In this document: positions 46,430 to 57,980 of the stretch, one piece after another | How positions within the stretch are numbered: position 1 is the stretch's first letter | Layout of the letters: the number at the start of each line of letters is the position of its first letter | From: Rhyzopertha dominica | Lineage: Eukaryota > Arthropoda > Insecta > Coleoptera > Bostrichidae | Direction: 5' to 3' | DNA length: 64,000 nt | Assembly: GCA_025024175.1 (NCBI GenBank) | Contig: QCXZ01000053.1 | Span: 2,418,001 to 2,482,000, forward strand | The notes under the pieces: generated by a model | What the model saw: only the letters and a program-made list of their open reading frames with translations | Databases searched by the model: none | Told to the model about the DNA's origin: nothing | Program-made: the position numbers and the translations under genes

Positions 46430-47730
46430 CTGCTAGCATCATCATTAACATGTATTATTATATTTTGAAAATTTGGGGATACATAGCTATTTTCTATTTC
46501 AATAACATGCTTAATACAGCTTTTCCACAGTTCTTTCGTTATATTACTTAGCTGTCTACACACTAAATTACAACTCCCGAACATAAACGCGGACATGTAT
46601 TATTTCTTCGTGTTCCTTTTTTAAGCGTACTCCACACTAATTCGATTGGGTTTAGCACGCAATAATACGGTGGCAAATGCACAACTATATGTCCATGTCC
46701 TTTCGCTCGTTCATCAACTCGATATTGTTTAGGTATGTTGAGATTTTTTATTATTGTCAACAGACCTTTTTTGGTAACTTTTCCATCCAGAAGTGTAATT
46801 TTATTCTTTTTCATGTAATCAATTATTTCTATTTTTTTTTGTAGCTGATGTTGGCGCCTTGTTCATTAATTTTGAATAATAACTCNCGTTATCCATGACT
46901 ATAACAGATCCTGGTGGTAGCCCTGGCAGTAACTGCTGCTGAAACCAAATTTCAAAAAGTGCAGAGTCCATGTCGCAATGGTAGTCAGCATAAGAATAAT
47001 TTTGGATCNGTTTCGNTGACAGTAATAAGCCATTTTTCACCCATCCGTCATTCTTTTTCCTCTCGAAGGTGGTGCTTGCAGAACGCAGTTATTTGTCCCA
47101 TCTGTCAGACCTTTTATACCAAGTCGTGGGTGGCGTACCACGTTTCATCCAAATATACGATATTACGATTTTCTTGGCGGTAACTTCTGATTTCGTTCAT
47201 ATAATCCCATCTCATTCTTTTTAGTCGGGTTGATTCCATTATGGGACAAACGTTGGTTTAATGAACTATAATTAAAACCGATGCTCCTCAAGTATTTTCT
47301 GAACCACTCTTCGCAGTAACTTATGTCATATCCTAATTCCAAAAGTTTTAATTTCAGATTTGCCTTCTTGGGAACTCTATTTTCCTTATACATTTGGTAA
47401 ATCACTTTTTTAATTTCTATCCCAAGCGCTTTTGATATATTTAGAAATTTCTCCGAATTGCGTGATTTTCTTGAATTGCCTTTATTTTCAATAATATCTC
47501 TCACAGTCGTGTAGGGGACACCAACCATTTCACTTGTCACTTTTAACGGAGCACTGCACCCTTTTTTATCAAAAAATTGTATACATTTTTTATGATGTCT
47601 TTGGAATCTTGGGTAAGGTAACGACGATTCCTCTAGTTTTCTTCAATTTGCACTTCCATGTCAGCGTCAGTAACTTCATTCTGAGCGGTACTTAGAGCAG
47701 CTTTTTCCCAAGGACGGAACATTTTTCGCT
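46430..47730 (-). mobile_element. DD82E (Sailor-like) transposon, nearly complete pseudogene
   Basis: The minus strand runs from about 47725 (VLGKSCSKY), through an HTH half (VGVPYTTVRDIIENKGNSRK, then ELGYDISYCEEWFRKYLRSI), to NIVYLDETWYATHD (first Asp, near 47160). It continues with ADYHCDMDSALFEIWFQQQL, then VIVMDN and SYYS (second Asp, near 46900), and HLPPYYCVLNPIELVWSTLK (Glu, near 46670). The C-terminal tail is NITKELWKSCIKHVIEIENS (46550-46490). I count 82 residues between the second Asp and the Glu. Several single-base frameshifts and ambiguous bases break it. It is a different, more diverged member than the copies at 5140, 17050 and 61165. Confidence 0.85.
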
Positions 47731-48249
47731 TCTCTCGTCTAATACTAATACTAATACTAAGACTGAATGCTAGTTTTGGTTTGACCGGTAGTGAACTTTA
47801 AATAATCCGACCCTGCTTAACCATCTTCCGAAAATCGGACCTAAATTTATGGTCGCCTGCTGTTCGAGAAGAAAGATAAATTTTATTGCAGGGTTGTAAT
47901 AGTGGTAAGAGGGTTGCATTACTATAGCAAACTGGACCCTGCTTCCAATACTAATTCCAAAATTTTGTCTATAATTTCACCTGATTGATTCATTTTGCAG
48001 TTTGCATCACAAATTATCTATTTATTATTTTGATGTTTTGTTTCTACGTCGACAAGTTTACACAACCTTAACACAGGTTACTTTGAGAACAGGAAAAACA
48101 ATTTATTTTTAAAATTACCGTAAATTTCGCGATATTCACGAAAAATACGTGTTTCACGCGTCAAAAAGATGGGTTTTCTTTACTTGTAAAGCAATCTACT
48201 ATTTATTTATGTAGACATGTAGAGTATTATAATTATTTTAATTGAATAT
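47731..48249. other. No recognisable feature
   Basis: Contains a short CTAATA repeat at 47740-47760; otherwise unassigned. Confidence 0.4.
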
Positions 48250-48945
48250 CACCACAGAGATTCCAGCACCCCGCCAAACAGTTTCTTTTCCGACAAATTT
48301 GGTTTTGTTAAGCGTTTGGCAGATTTTCATCTTATGCGCCTCACAGCCTTCGAAACTTGCCCGAAATGCAATTGCCGACAGCATTCGAACCCCGCGATAA
48401 CCTCCGGGACTCTTAAATTCTTATCAGATCCCAGCAACCCTCAAACATGTTTACATGTATTGAAATCAAACGCCACCCTCCTCATCTTTGTTTTGCCCGT
48501 CCGTAGTTCATATTCCTTCCTCCTTGTCGCCCGCATCGCCCCACAGCGCCCGTCTCTCTCGTTCCTAATTCGCCCCAAGCCATGCCACTGATATATTAGA
48601 ATGGTCCTGGTTCTATTTAGTTTTTATATCGACAATTTCCTGCCGGGGAAGCCCCGCTTTTGTTCCCCGAATTTTTTAAACTTTATTGCCATGTGTTTAT
48701 GCAATTTCCCTTGCAGGAAATGCAACCGTCTTCCACGGTTCGTGCTTTATGTGTCGTAAAAAACGGCCCGTTTGTTTCAAAATTTATTCCTGTCGGAGAC
48801 GCGCTTTCAAAAGTTTAGGTAATTAGGGTTGCCTTAGTCGCCACCAGTGGCGTTCTGGTAGTTTCCGTTTCACTGCGATTATCACCCATGGTATTTTATT
48901 TTTCTTAAATCCTCACAAGGAAGCAGGGCCTAGCAATATTTTCTA
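48250..48945. other. GC-rich island
   Basis: A 91-codon plus-strand frame without motifs; rich in CGCC blocks against AT-rich flanks. Possible regulatory or captured sequence. Confidence 0.35.
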
Positions 48946-49960
48946 TTAAACTGTATAAATTATAACTCTCAATGACATGTTGCCCTTTAAATTAATTATT
49001 TCCACTGTATTTATTCGTAGGTTTTGGCTCCTGATTGCATTAAATTTAAATTTTACCGGATTAGAACATTCATCTTGATTAAATCTTATTACACATTCAT
49101 TACTATTTCTTGAGCGTCTGGATGCAAATGAGGCCTTTTTTCTTTTAAGTATTTCATGAACAAAACAGTTAAGAAGGCACTTCTTATGATTACCCATGTT
49201 CAACCAATTTAAATCACTTATAAACGACGTGATATGATCACGTCTACGCAAACCATAGATATATCGGCAACATGCATTCTGTACTTTCTGCACACGACTT
49301 TTCTCGTTGGCATCCAAACAAAACCCATAAATAAAGTCACAATAGTACAAGACTTTCACATAATTGTTTCCTTAGTAAGAAATTTAAAAAATGTCCACTC
49401 GAATATAACAATTTTAAAGCAGAGAATGCCCGTTGTATTAGCTTTGTGACATGTTCCCTAAACCGAAGTGCACTATCTATAATGACACCCAAATTTCGAG
49501 TGTGATCAACAAACGGGACATTGATACCTGCTAGAGTTACCGACATAGAATCGCATGCATATTTTCTGACATTTTTATTGCCAAAACGCATAACCAGTGA
49601 TTTAGAAGGGTTTAATTTTAAGTTATGCTTCTCAGACAAAGTTCTGATTCTATCTAGTTCCTCATTAATAAGTATAGATGAAGCTAAGCAGTCCTCAAGT
49701 CTGAAATGATCATAAATCTGGGTGTCATCAGCTTATGCTTGAACCTTACACCTACGCACAGATTTAATTATATCAGCAGTATATATAATAAACAATAATG
49801 GGCCTAGAATAGACCCCTGAGGAACTCTAGTTAATATTTTTGAAGTATTGGAATAACCGTTACTGGAAAATATCTTTTTACATCTATTGCTCAGATGAGA
49901 TGATACCAAAGATAGATAGAACTAATCGTGTAAGCTAAAAATGAGTATATTGTTACCGTT
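48946..49960 (-). mobile_element. Non-LTR retrotransposon 3' half (jockey/CR1-like)
   Basis: On the minus strand the RT end reads ILGPLLFIIYTADIIK near 49810-49760 and DDTQIYDHF near 49720, where the catalytic (Y)ADD precedes a frameshift. Then come NLKLNPSKSLVMRF, NLGVIIDSALRFREHVTKLI (49639-49337) and, in another frame, VLYYCDFIYGFCLD, NACCRYIYGLRRRDHI (49359-48946), the usual C-terminal region of jockey-clade RTs. The endonuclease and first RT blocks are missing (5' truncation). Confidence 0.85.
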
Positions 49961-50530
49961 AGTTATATTCATATCTAAATATAAATCTTCATGCGCTAAG
50001 TATGCTTTGCTTTCCACCATTATCATCCCACTGTTCTTTACCATTAAAGTATCCGAATAAGCTTTGAGCTTCTGAAAGAAATTGGGAATAATGCAAGGAA
50101 CGGAGCAGCTACTTAAGACTTCAAAAGTAAGGATTAATTACATGAATATTCTGCAGTTTTAATTCTTTCAGGGGAATCACCGATGTAGCAGTCTGACGGA
50201 AAAGTGGGGAAAGGGACGTTAATTATTAAATGCAATATTCCTTTAGAAGTGTTTTTTCTTTACTAGTCTAGAATTTGTCATTTTGGTGTATGGCTATATG
50301 TCGTACAATTTACGGTGCGGGTATAATTTATACCCAACTAAATGCGGTTTTGACATTACACATTTTATGGAGACCGTTCTTGTCGATTTTCTTTTTTAAA
50401 ATAAGCATAATGAAGAGAGTTCAAGGTCTAGTAATTTAACTGGATCTGCTGAAATAAGTCGTATAGAAATTACGGTAGATACCCAGACGATAAATAATTA
50501 AATAAAGTGGCATTTATTTATTTTTGATGC
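49961..50530. other. No recognisable feature
   Basis: AT-rich sequence without coding similarity. Confidence 0.4.
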
Positions 50531-50532
50531 GT

Positions 50533-50705
50533 TTGGCGGTTGACTTTAGAAGCGAATAATTCTATTGTCTAAATCTATGAGTTGTTTTAGGTTGTATTTA
50601 TCCATCGCTTTTTTTCTTTTATTAATTATATCTGCGGCTTGTTCTATAGCATCTTCCGTAGATGTGCTCGTGAATAAGCATTCTCTTCTGGTTCTTCTAT
50701 CAACA
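50533..50705 (-). pseudogene. Unrecognised coding remnant cut by a MITE
   Basis: The minus strand is open for about 50 codons: DRRTRRECLFTSTSTEDAIE, then QAADIINKRKKAMDKYNLKQ, then LIDLDNRIIRF and a stop. It lacks a start codon because the MITE at 50706-50846 abuts its 5' side. The residue pattern looks protein-like, but I do not know the family. Confidence 0.3.
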
Positions 50706-50846
50706 TATGTAACATAAGTTTTGAGACAAATACCAAATTAGCACAATTTGTATACTCGAACAAATGCCAGGCAATGGTAATAGACTGAAAGTTTTGGAAA
50801 TAATGAAAATTAGCTAAGAAATTTGTCTCAAAACTTATGTTACATA
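50706..50846. mobile_element. Short MITE with perfect 26-bp inverted repeats
   Basis: TATGTAACATAAGTTTTGAG plus ACAAAT at the left end is exactly reverse-complemented at 50821-50846. The 141-bp unit has no coding capacity. No clear target duplication is seen beyond the possible TA. The perfect repeats indicate recent insertion or strong pairing constraint. Confidence 0.75.
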
Positions 50847-51240
50847 CGTTAGTTCACTGTTCTTTCTTCTGTCCCATTTTGCTGTGAAACTTGTTATTGT
50901 TGTCATTTTTGTTCTAGCCATTTGTTTAATTGGCATGCTGGTGTAACTATGAAGGAAACTGCTGGTCTTTGTGTACTTTTAGTTGGTTTTATTTGGTTCC
51001 TAGGGTTAATGAGGCCTCAAATTTCTTGGGGGTATCTGTACGAAGAATTAAGTTATTTTGTAATTTTGTTTGATAGTAATTTAAGTGGTTCTTCCTTTGG
51101 TTCACGTATAATTGACTATCACATAGCTATCGGAGATCCCTGCGTAGCCATGGACGAAAACAAATTGTTAAAATTACTCTCGTCAGCGTGCAGCAAGGCT
51201 CATGGGGTGGGGCTAATCAAGAAATTGAAATTTCAATAAA
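50847..51240 (+). other. 105-codon open frame, not recognised
   Basis: The plus frame 50922-51239 begins with a hydrophobic stretch (GLCVLLVGFIWFLGL) that could be a membrane segment, but it has no family resemblance and no splice context. I do not call it a gene. Confidence 0.25.
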
Positions 51241-51755
51241 AGCCATCATTAATTCTGAGTTTGGGGTCTGTGCGAACCAGCTTACATGACGTTCTAGTTG
51301 AACAATGGACCAGGCAAAGTTTGCAGCCTCCCCCTTCTTTCGATCGCGTCGAAGGGGCGATCTGACCGGTAGCACAGAAATGGTCGCCGCGGCGTAATTT
51401 GAACAAATGAATGTCGGCGAACTAAGCAAATTAGATTCTCACATGGGTATCCAGTAGGCCGTTGTGTTCGGCATTGCCTCCTCCGCCGTTGGGTGACGTC
51501 CTTAATGGTGGACGTGGGGTTCATTTGGTGTTTTAACTGAGGGCCCTTTGTAGGATATGTCGCTTTTGTTCTGGGGATGAGTGCAATTATTGTTCGACCG
51601 GTTCGGCGTTCGTTGGCGAATTTGGATGATAGCGTGGGGATTTGCAACCTCAGGATGATATTCGGAAACTAACTTTGACGACGTGCAGTTCCTGTTTTGT
51701 AGAATGATCATTAATTAATTAGTTTGCCATTCTCAGTAATTCCTGAAAAAGCTTT
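51241..51755. other. GC-rich island
   Basis: Minus-strand frames of 70, 117 and 69 codons overlap here, Arg/Pro-rich from composition; no motif. Confidence 0.35.
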
Positions 51756-51759
51756 GTCT

Positions 51760-52000
51760 GCCTTAGAGATTTTAATCCCCAGGTTCTAATTTGGGACCCC
51801 TACCATTTCTCATTTTTATTGTCGACCTGGCACATAACCTGGATATACAAGCGTTGCTCTTCGCCGACGTTCTCAAAATTTTCTCTCAAATACATACTGA
51901 GCGGGATTGTAAAAACCTTCAAAAGAAGCTTGATACAGTGTGGAATGCTCTCCGAAGACTAGATAAAAATATACCCATGACACCAGCAGTCCCTTATAAT
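51760..52000 (+). mobile_element. Non-LTR reverse transcriptase fragment
   Basis: The frame reads GSNLGPLPFLIFIVDLAHNL, then LLFADVLKIFSQIHTERDC, then LQKKLDTVW: the RT block GS.LGPLLF..FINDL plus the catalytic FADD (here FADV) and the following DC..LQ..LD..W. Only about 75 codons survive. Confidence 0.75.
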
Positions 52001-52059
52001 AATGCATTTGCTTACAAGGTTTGAGAGAAACTCAGTGATTTAGTGCCAGAACTGATTGA

Positions 52060-52780
52060 TTTTAGGTCTCAATTAAAAAAAAACTCATTAGACCTCGCTT
52101 AAAAAATAAAAACATCTACCTGCCTAGTAATGCAAAACTACTTTTATTTGATATTAAAAGCTTACTCACTTTCATACCAATTAGTGAAACTAAAGATCTT
52201 TTACTAAAACATATTATTTCAACAAATTTATTGACCTAACAAAGAATGAGTTGACTACGTTATTAAACGAAAGTATAATCAAAATTATTTCCTTTTTAAT
52301 AACAAATATTACACACAAAAGGATGGTGTGCCTAAGGGTTTACCACTATCTTTGGCTGAATTATACATGGACAATTCTGCAGGTAGAACCTTAGCTCAAT
52401 TTCTAAATTACATAAACAAAATTAATAAGCATTAGCTCACCAATGCAAAAGAAACAGACAACAGATTTTTAGCTGTCATTATAACTAAACATTCAGAATA
52501 ACTAAATAACAGACGCTTTAATTGATGCACGATCTAAACAATTTAGAAACATTAAATTGTCACCCTGCCATAGTTTACTTCATAGACTTTTGACAATGAA
52601 TTCAGCGTTCCGCAATGGCTTTGATCCCACTATGATAGATAAAATGTTAAAGAAAGAAATAATCCAAATTAGTTTTATCTCAGTATTATCCTAAAACCTA
52701 TTCAAAAACAGAAAAATGTTGGCGGTCTCTAGATTATATTACATTAGTGACAGAAATTAAGGTTGACAATGTATAAAAGC
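52060..52780 (+). mobile_element. Penelope-like RT fragment
   Basis: Plus-strand codons read LFDIKSLLTFIPISETKDLL (first palm block, near 52150) and YYTQKDGVPKGLPLSLALAE, LYMDN (52300-52375). After a deletion of the YxDD region come FLNYINKINKH and, near 52560, PCHSLLHRLLTMNSAF. Stops throughout; it is related to, but distinct from, the element at 33072. Confidence 0.65.
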
Positions 52781-53575
52781 ACATTTATATATACCACTGG
52801 TATACTTGAGAAGGTTCACTAGTGATATAATAGAATCAATACAAAAAAACCGCATTTACTTTAACTTTTATAAATAATTTTACGACAATTTAGTCAGAAA
52901 TAAAAATAAAAGTGTCTGCTTTTTTGCTTTGAAGCTTATATGAGTATATGAGTAGGTAGAATTACACGCATTCGCGTTTGCAAGACATTTTTAGGTCCAA
53001 ATTGTTATTATTTATTTTTTTACTTCGATAGGAATTAACCAAGCATTGCGGTTTTCCAGACTGATGATTATCTCGGCTAAAAATAAAAATCCTCCTCGCG
53101 TTGGCCTTCCGTTTCTTTCTGCTTTTAAATATTCATTTTCAATTCCGAAACGCTGGATGCTCGAAAGGAATCATTTTCTGTCAAGGTTAATTCCCGTTAG
53201 TCGTCAGGAAGCGTCGCTCAAGTCTTGGAGGGTGTCGGTTTCGTATCGCAGCCGCACGGGCCATTAAGGAATTTAAAAATATATTTGCATTTAAATTTTT
53301 AGACGACTTTTCTCGGGGAAGGGGGACAGAAAGAAAAATTGATGTCAGTGCAACGGCATCAGGGCCCTCCTCTGTTTAAAAAGGGCAGTAGATCGTAAAT
53401 TCACTGTTTTCTAGTGAAGTATTGCCAGTTTCTTAAGGTTATGTGGCCTCAGCAAACGATTTTAACTCCAATAATGAAGGATTACTTACCACTTGAGGTC
53501 TCTTTAGCAGATGCCGAAATAGACTAGCAGATTAAAATGTTCCCGCATTAAATGATATAATTATCCTAAATCACT
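52781..53575. other. No gene; GC-richer patch at 53060-53370
   Basis: A 73-codon plus-strand frame in the patch has no motif; the rest is AT-rich. Confidence 0.4.
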
Positions 53576-53579
53576 ATCG

Positions 53580-53935
53580 CAAACGTTTTCCAAAAATTTA
53601 CTGTCGCTGTCTGANTCAGNATTTAAATCNATGATCAAACTGTTCGCAGTTTACCCACCTTTTTTTTCATCCACCACACTAACACTTAAGTTAGGAGAAT
53701 TATCGTGTTTTCTAATTCCTCCTTTTAGATCACTCCAAATTAGTTCAAATGGATTGAGAACACAGTAGTAAGGAGGCAGTCTCAGACGGTGTTCCTTCTT
53801 TCTTCGCGATTTCATGAGATTTTTAATTTTATTCAGTAAGTCTTTTTGGTGGTCTTGTTAAAATTTCTCGTCATATAAGCTAGAAGCTTGACACGATTTC
53901 TTATTCAATTGAGTGGTATTTTTCGTTATCCATTA
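53580..53935 (-). mobile_element. DD82E-type transposase fragment
   Basis: The minus strand reads LRLPPYYCVLNPFELIWSDL, then KGGIRKHDNSPNLSVSV (53800-53660), the block around the catalytic Glu (NPIE changed to NPFE). It also keeps some upstream lysine-rich linker. Three ambiguous bases lie at 53615-53630. It is closer to the 46430 copy than to the 5140 copy. Confidence 0.65.
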
Positions 53936-53936
53936 C

Positions 53937-54840
53937 CTACCTGATAAAAAAGAAACTAACGATAAAAAAAGAGCTACCCACCTACTAGATATACACGAAC
54001 TACTTGGTAAAAGATAACTACATAATAGCCTTCCAAATGTTACCTAACTCATAATTTCCACAATCCCTATTAAAATTATTAGTATTCCTACAAATTTCTA
54101 TTATAGCTTCTTTTATTAGACGTTTGCGATAATATTTTTCTCTATGTAAAAAATTTTGGTTTATCAAAGTCAATCATGTGTTTAGTCAAATATTAGTGTT
54201 CAGCTACGGACTTTAGTTTGACCTATGTAACACTTGCCGCAAGAACAAGTAATTTTGTAAACACCTTCACTCTCCAAATGTACTTTATCTTTAGTAGAAC
54301 TTAAAAATTTTATCTAAATTATGATATGTACTATCAACAACTAAAATATCGTGTTTCCTAAGCATCCTCTTTAATTTTTCCGAAAGGCCTGTTACATAAG
54401 GCAAACTCAACTTCAATTTACTTTATCCTGGCTGAGAATTTACTTGATTTGGATGAGCACTTTTATTAAAAACTGACCAAATATTCTTTTTGCTATAACC
54501 ATTTCTCACTAGCGCTGATTTAAGATGATATATTTCTTTTTCTAAAGAACTTTCGTCTGAGATCCTTTGTGCTCTAACAAATAACGTCCTTATAAGACTA
54601 TTCTTTTGAGAGAGAGGGTGGTGAGATGTGGCATGTAAATATCTGTCTGTGTGTGTTGGTTTACTGTAAACCTTGTGTCCTAACTGTCCAGTGTTTATTT
54701 TGTAAATTTGGACGTCCAAGAAGGTAAACTACCATTGTTTTCTAATTCCATAGTAAATTTTATGTCAGCATTTTGACCGTTCAAATGATTTAGAAACCTA
54801 CCCAACTCTTCTATATTGTGGGGCCAAAATTTTGTTTGAA
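53937..54840 (-). mobile_element. Penelope-like element, RT thumb to endonuclease linker
   Basis: The minus strand carries PHNIEELGRFLNHLNGQNAD, then IKFTMELENNGSLP, and in the next frame VYSKPTHTDRYLHATSHHPL, IRTLFVRAQRISDES and NGYSKKNIWSVFNKS (54719-54423), the RT thumb typical of PLEs. Left of it the Cys-rich GIY-YIG start (CSCGKCYIGQTK-like) is at about 54210-54260. Its tail 53937-54020 is shared with 13280. It is 5'-truncated just after the YVDD position. Confidence 0.8.
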
Positions 54841-54990
54841 TTTGTGTCAGGCAAATTTGAGGTTCATCGTCTTTGACAAAGATTACAGGTGTAATCGAAA
54901 CGTCAGACTTTTTGTCAGTGTTTTCAAGAGACAGCGATCTTTCTGAGAAAATATTATCTAATATTAAGTTATTAAGTTTACCTGACATTA
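54841..54990 (+). ncRNA. PLE end fragment with decayed hammerhead
   Basis: The plus strand at 54868-54908 has TTTGACAAAG, the perfect hairpin ATTAC/GTAAT, then CGAAACGTC. The GAAACGTC half and stem II are as in working hammerheads, but CTGANGA has become TTGACAA. It points away from the minus-strand RT, as 5'-end hammerheads do. The minus-strand frame through here is therefore not coding. Confidence 0.45.
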
Positions 54991-55850
54991 TTTAGAAACT
55001 CAGCTATCCTCAATTTTAGAAACAAGGGATTATTTTTGCAGTGTCGGTCAAACTTGGGTACGCCCATTCACTTTATAGAGGTTTAATCGGTTTTTTTAAA
55101 AATAAATTCTGGGTAAATCGTGATAAACAAGCACCTGTACAGGTAAGAAAGCAAACATGTCCAGGCGAATGTTATGCAAATTCATATCTAAAGCGGCTCT
55201 AAATGGTGGCACGTTTTCGATTTCTAAATGGTATGATAATTGTCAATACGGCACTAGAACAGAATACGCGAGAAGAAAAGAGGAGTAAATTTATGGTCAC
55301 GGTACGGGTTCGTCGTAAACTCATTATGAAGCGATTGATTTATACACAAAAGGACCTTCTATATAACCTTATTCCTTATTCCAATGGGAAAAGTATATCA
55401 ACAAATTTTGCAAGCATTTCTTTCCCTTTCACATTTCCCGTGACATATTTAACAAAGCCTAGACGACTTATTGCCTTTCCATTCTCGCACCGATAGTGAC
55501 CGACAATCATTTTCAATCTGTCGCCATTCAACCCCCTTCCCAATCCAGGTATTCGGAATACCCTGCGTGTGAGAAACACCGGGATAGCTGCAAACTGTCC
55601 GGGCATAGTTGCGATTGCAGCCNATCGGGGAATGCATCAAAATATGTCGGGGCACAATATTTAGGGATATTTTGGGTGGTTTGAGGATAATTTTAGCAAT
55701 TCTACCGTTGATGGAGCGCCGAGGTGGTGGAATTCGGGCTGCGACGTGTTGCTGCCATCATAATTGACATTCCACCGGAGGTAGTCGATTGTAAATTTAA
55801 ATTTGAGACTATTGGGGGTGTTGGACATCCAGCAATATCGAAATTAAACA
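54991..55850. other. GC-richer island without a gene
   Basis: Frames of 62-97 codons overlap on both strands around 55200-55680; no motif. One ambiguous base at 55623. Confidence 0.35.
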
Positions 55851-57399
55851 CGTTTTTTTAATAAATGTCAATGAAAGCGAGCCACCCTCTACAATTTCTT
55901 GCGAAGACAAAAAACATCCTGTGATATAATATTCGAAGCCGTCAGATCAATCCTCTCTAGTTCTGGCAGCTCTCACTATGAAGTACTTTGAAAGCCCTTT
56001 TTGAAAATACAAATAACAATTTTTTCTCGAAAATCCAATTCAATTAATGTTTTTGTACTATATGTAGAGATATGTGTACACGTGATATTTTTGCCTATTT
56101 AAATATCATACTGAAGGAGTTTGAAAGTTGTTTGGCCAGTGTGAAGTCCCGATAAATATTCGATTTGTCGCAGAAGTGGAATTGAGTTTTTTGAAATTGC
56201 AAAATATCAAAACTGATGATAAGATACAATTATTGCTACTAATATCAATAAAGAAAATTCAGGAATACAAAAACACATATATCAAAAACTATACATATTG
56301 TACTGGAAACCCACTGGAAGCTAGTTCTTTTCATAGCTGGATCCAAAAAGAATTTGGTAATAAAATGACATTCTTACGTATAAGGATGAATTGAATGAAC
56401 TGTATAGTGAAGGTATTTGAATAGTTGTGTTTACACCCTGTTCTACAGTGCTATATATAGTGCCAAGCTAATATCTAACAATGTTTTAAAAACCGACATA
56501 CAACAGGTATATATCTAGAATAAATTTACAAATTTACATGTTACAGAAAGTAATTTGTTTGTGTATGTTTGCATATATATTTAATTATTACAGACAATAT
56601 TATTTGACATCATTAGATAACAAGATAGAATGTTTTAATTATGGATTTGGAATAAAAAGAAACAATCACCTTCTACTCGTATATCACTAGAAGATAATAC
56701 AAGAACATGCAGCTGAAAATGTCGGCTCCAGAAATGCCTTGATTCACGTGCTATGCGGATCCAATATAATATATTATATTATATACATATTAACTATAAA
56801 GCGCATAATAATTATTGCTTCGAAGTACAAACATCATTTGAAATATACAGAAGAAAANGGGTAACATTCTGGCAAATAAAAACGAAGAATGCTGTATATT
56901 TTGAAGGTAAACTGACAGTCTAATAAATTCTTTTCTTGAACATCACATGCATTCTATTTCTGATGCCAGTAAATATTTAAATAAATCAACAACAAGTCGT
57001 CTAACTCTAAATAAGATTTTGTCTTTTTGTTTGTTTGTCAAAAAGAATATGGGGATATATAATCGAAGAAACACACAAATATGGGCATCTAATAATTCAA
57101 TGAGATTGCTAAAACTCGGTTTCAAAGCAGAAGATGAATTCATTGAATTATTGGGCCAATTTTTGACGAAGGTCTCTCAAGTGGCGAACGCGACTTACAC
57201 AAATTATTGCAACATGACGGTGTGGGGTTTCTTATTGGTTTTACAAGTCGTTTTAATTGTAGGCACTGCTAATTGATAATATTTGATGTGAATATATTGA
57301 ACAAACCCCATTTCTTCTTGAATAATTATAACTATTTTTTACGACTATTCAATGGTAAATAGTTTAATGTATAATTTTCCCATAGTATATCAAATAAGT
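55851..57399. other. No gene recognised; two unassigned open frames
   Basis: Plus-strand frames 56128-56394 and 56947-57276 are not recognisable. The second ends in a hydrophobic stretch (WGFLLVLQVVLIVG), a possible membrane segment. The rest is AT-rich. Confidence 0.35.
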
Positions 57400-57780
57400 G
57401 CAGTACATCACCGGAAGACTTTCAGTTCTTCTTTTTGACCCCTCTCATTTTCAAAGCGCCCCTCGGAAAGCCCCGGCGGACAAATAGGTTCGATTATGCC
57501 CGACAAGCCGGATAAGCCGTCAACCGTTTCAGATTTCGCGTCCGAAAGTGGACAAATTACGGGCAAGGAAAAAATCGACGCTCGTTCGGACGACGTGGCG
57601 CATTTTTCAAAATTAGCCGCAGGAAGCCGCACGCGGTACAGATAACAAGCGGGCGGGGGGTGGTTCTTCGCGATGTGAGCGTAACTAGGCTATTCTTGGG
57701 TATTGATTTCAGTCTAGACTGGCTGCCCTGGTGCTTTGTGAAGCCACACTGAGATGCGAACACGGTCACGGTATAAGTTG
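57400..57780. other. GC-rich island
   Basis: Overlapping minus-strand frames of 74 and 70 codons without motifs. Confidence 0.35.
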
Positions 57781-57889
57781 TCTTGAAGATGCTTTTATAA
57801 CAAAAATATTAAATTGGTTTGAAGGCTTCTGTGGCTTTTGTTGATGACGTGTTGTTTTATGCGACGGTTAACATGTTGATTGCTTAATC

Positions 57890-57929
57890 CATGACGTTTC
57901 GACACTCATGTGGGTGTCTTCCTCAGAAG
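57890..57929 (-). ncRNA. Hammerhead ribozyme motif, left copy of the pair
   Basis: On the minus strand: CTT, CTGAGGA (57926-57920), A, GACAC with GTGTC, GAAA (57900-57897), CGTC, ATG. The core, stem II and stem III are intact; stem I is weak (CTT with ATG gives two of three pairs). Confidence 0.65.
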
Positions 57930-57940
57930 TAGCTCTGAAA

Positions 57941-57980
57941 CTTCTGAGGAAGACACCGACATGAGTGTCGAAACGTCATG
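57941..57980 (+). ncRNA. Hammerhead ribozyme motif, right copy of the pair
   Basis: CTT, CTGAGGA (57944-57950), A, GACAC (57952-57956), GTGTC (57965-57969), GAAA (57970-57973), CGTC, ATG. It has the same architecture as 38268-38307 apart from the stem I change. Confidence 0.65.

Noticed and set aside
50922..51239. 105-codon frame with a hydrophobic segment
   Set aside because: No family, no splice context, and no upstream signal beyond a start codon.
54841..54988. Start of an apparent 97-codon minus-strand protein running into PLE RT
   Set aside because: The first ~50 codons lie over the PLE end with the hammerhead remnant, not over RT sequence; the same leader precedes RT abruptly in the 8633 copy.
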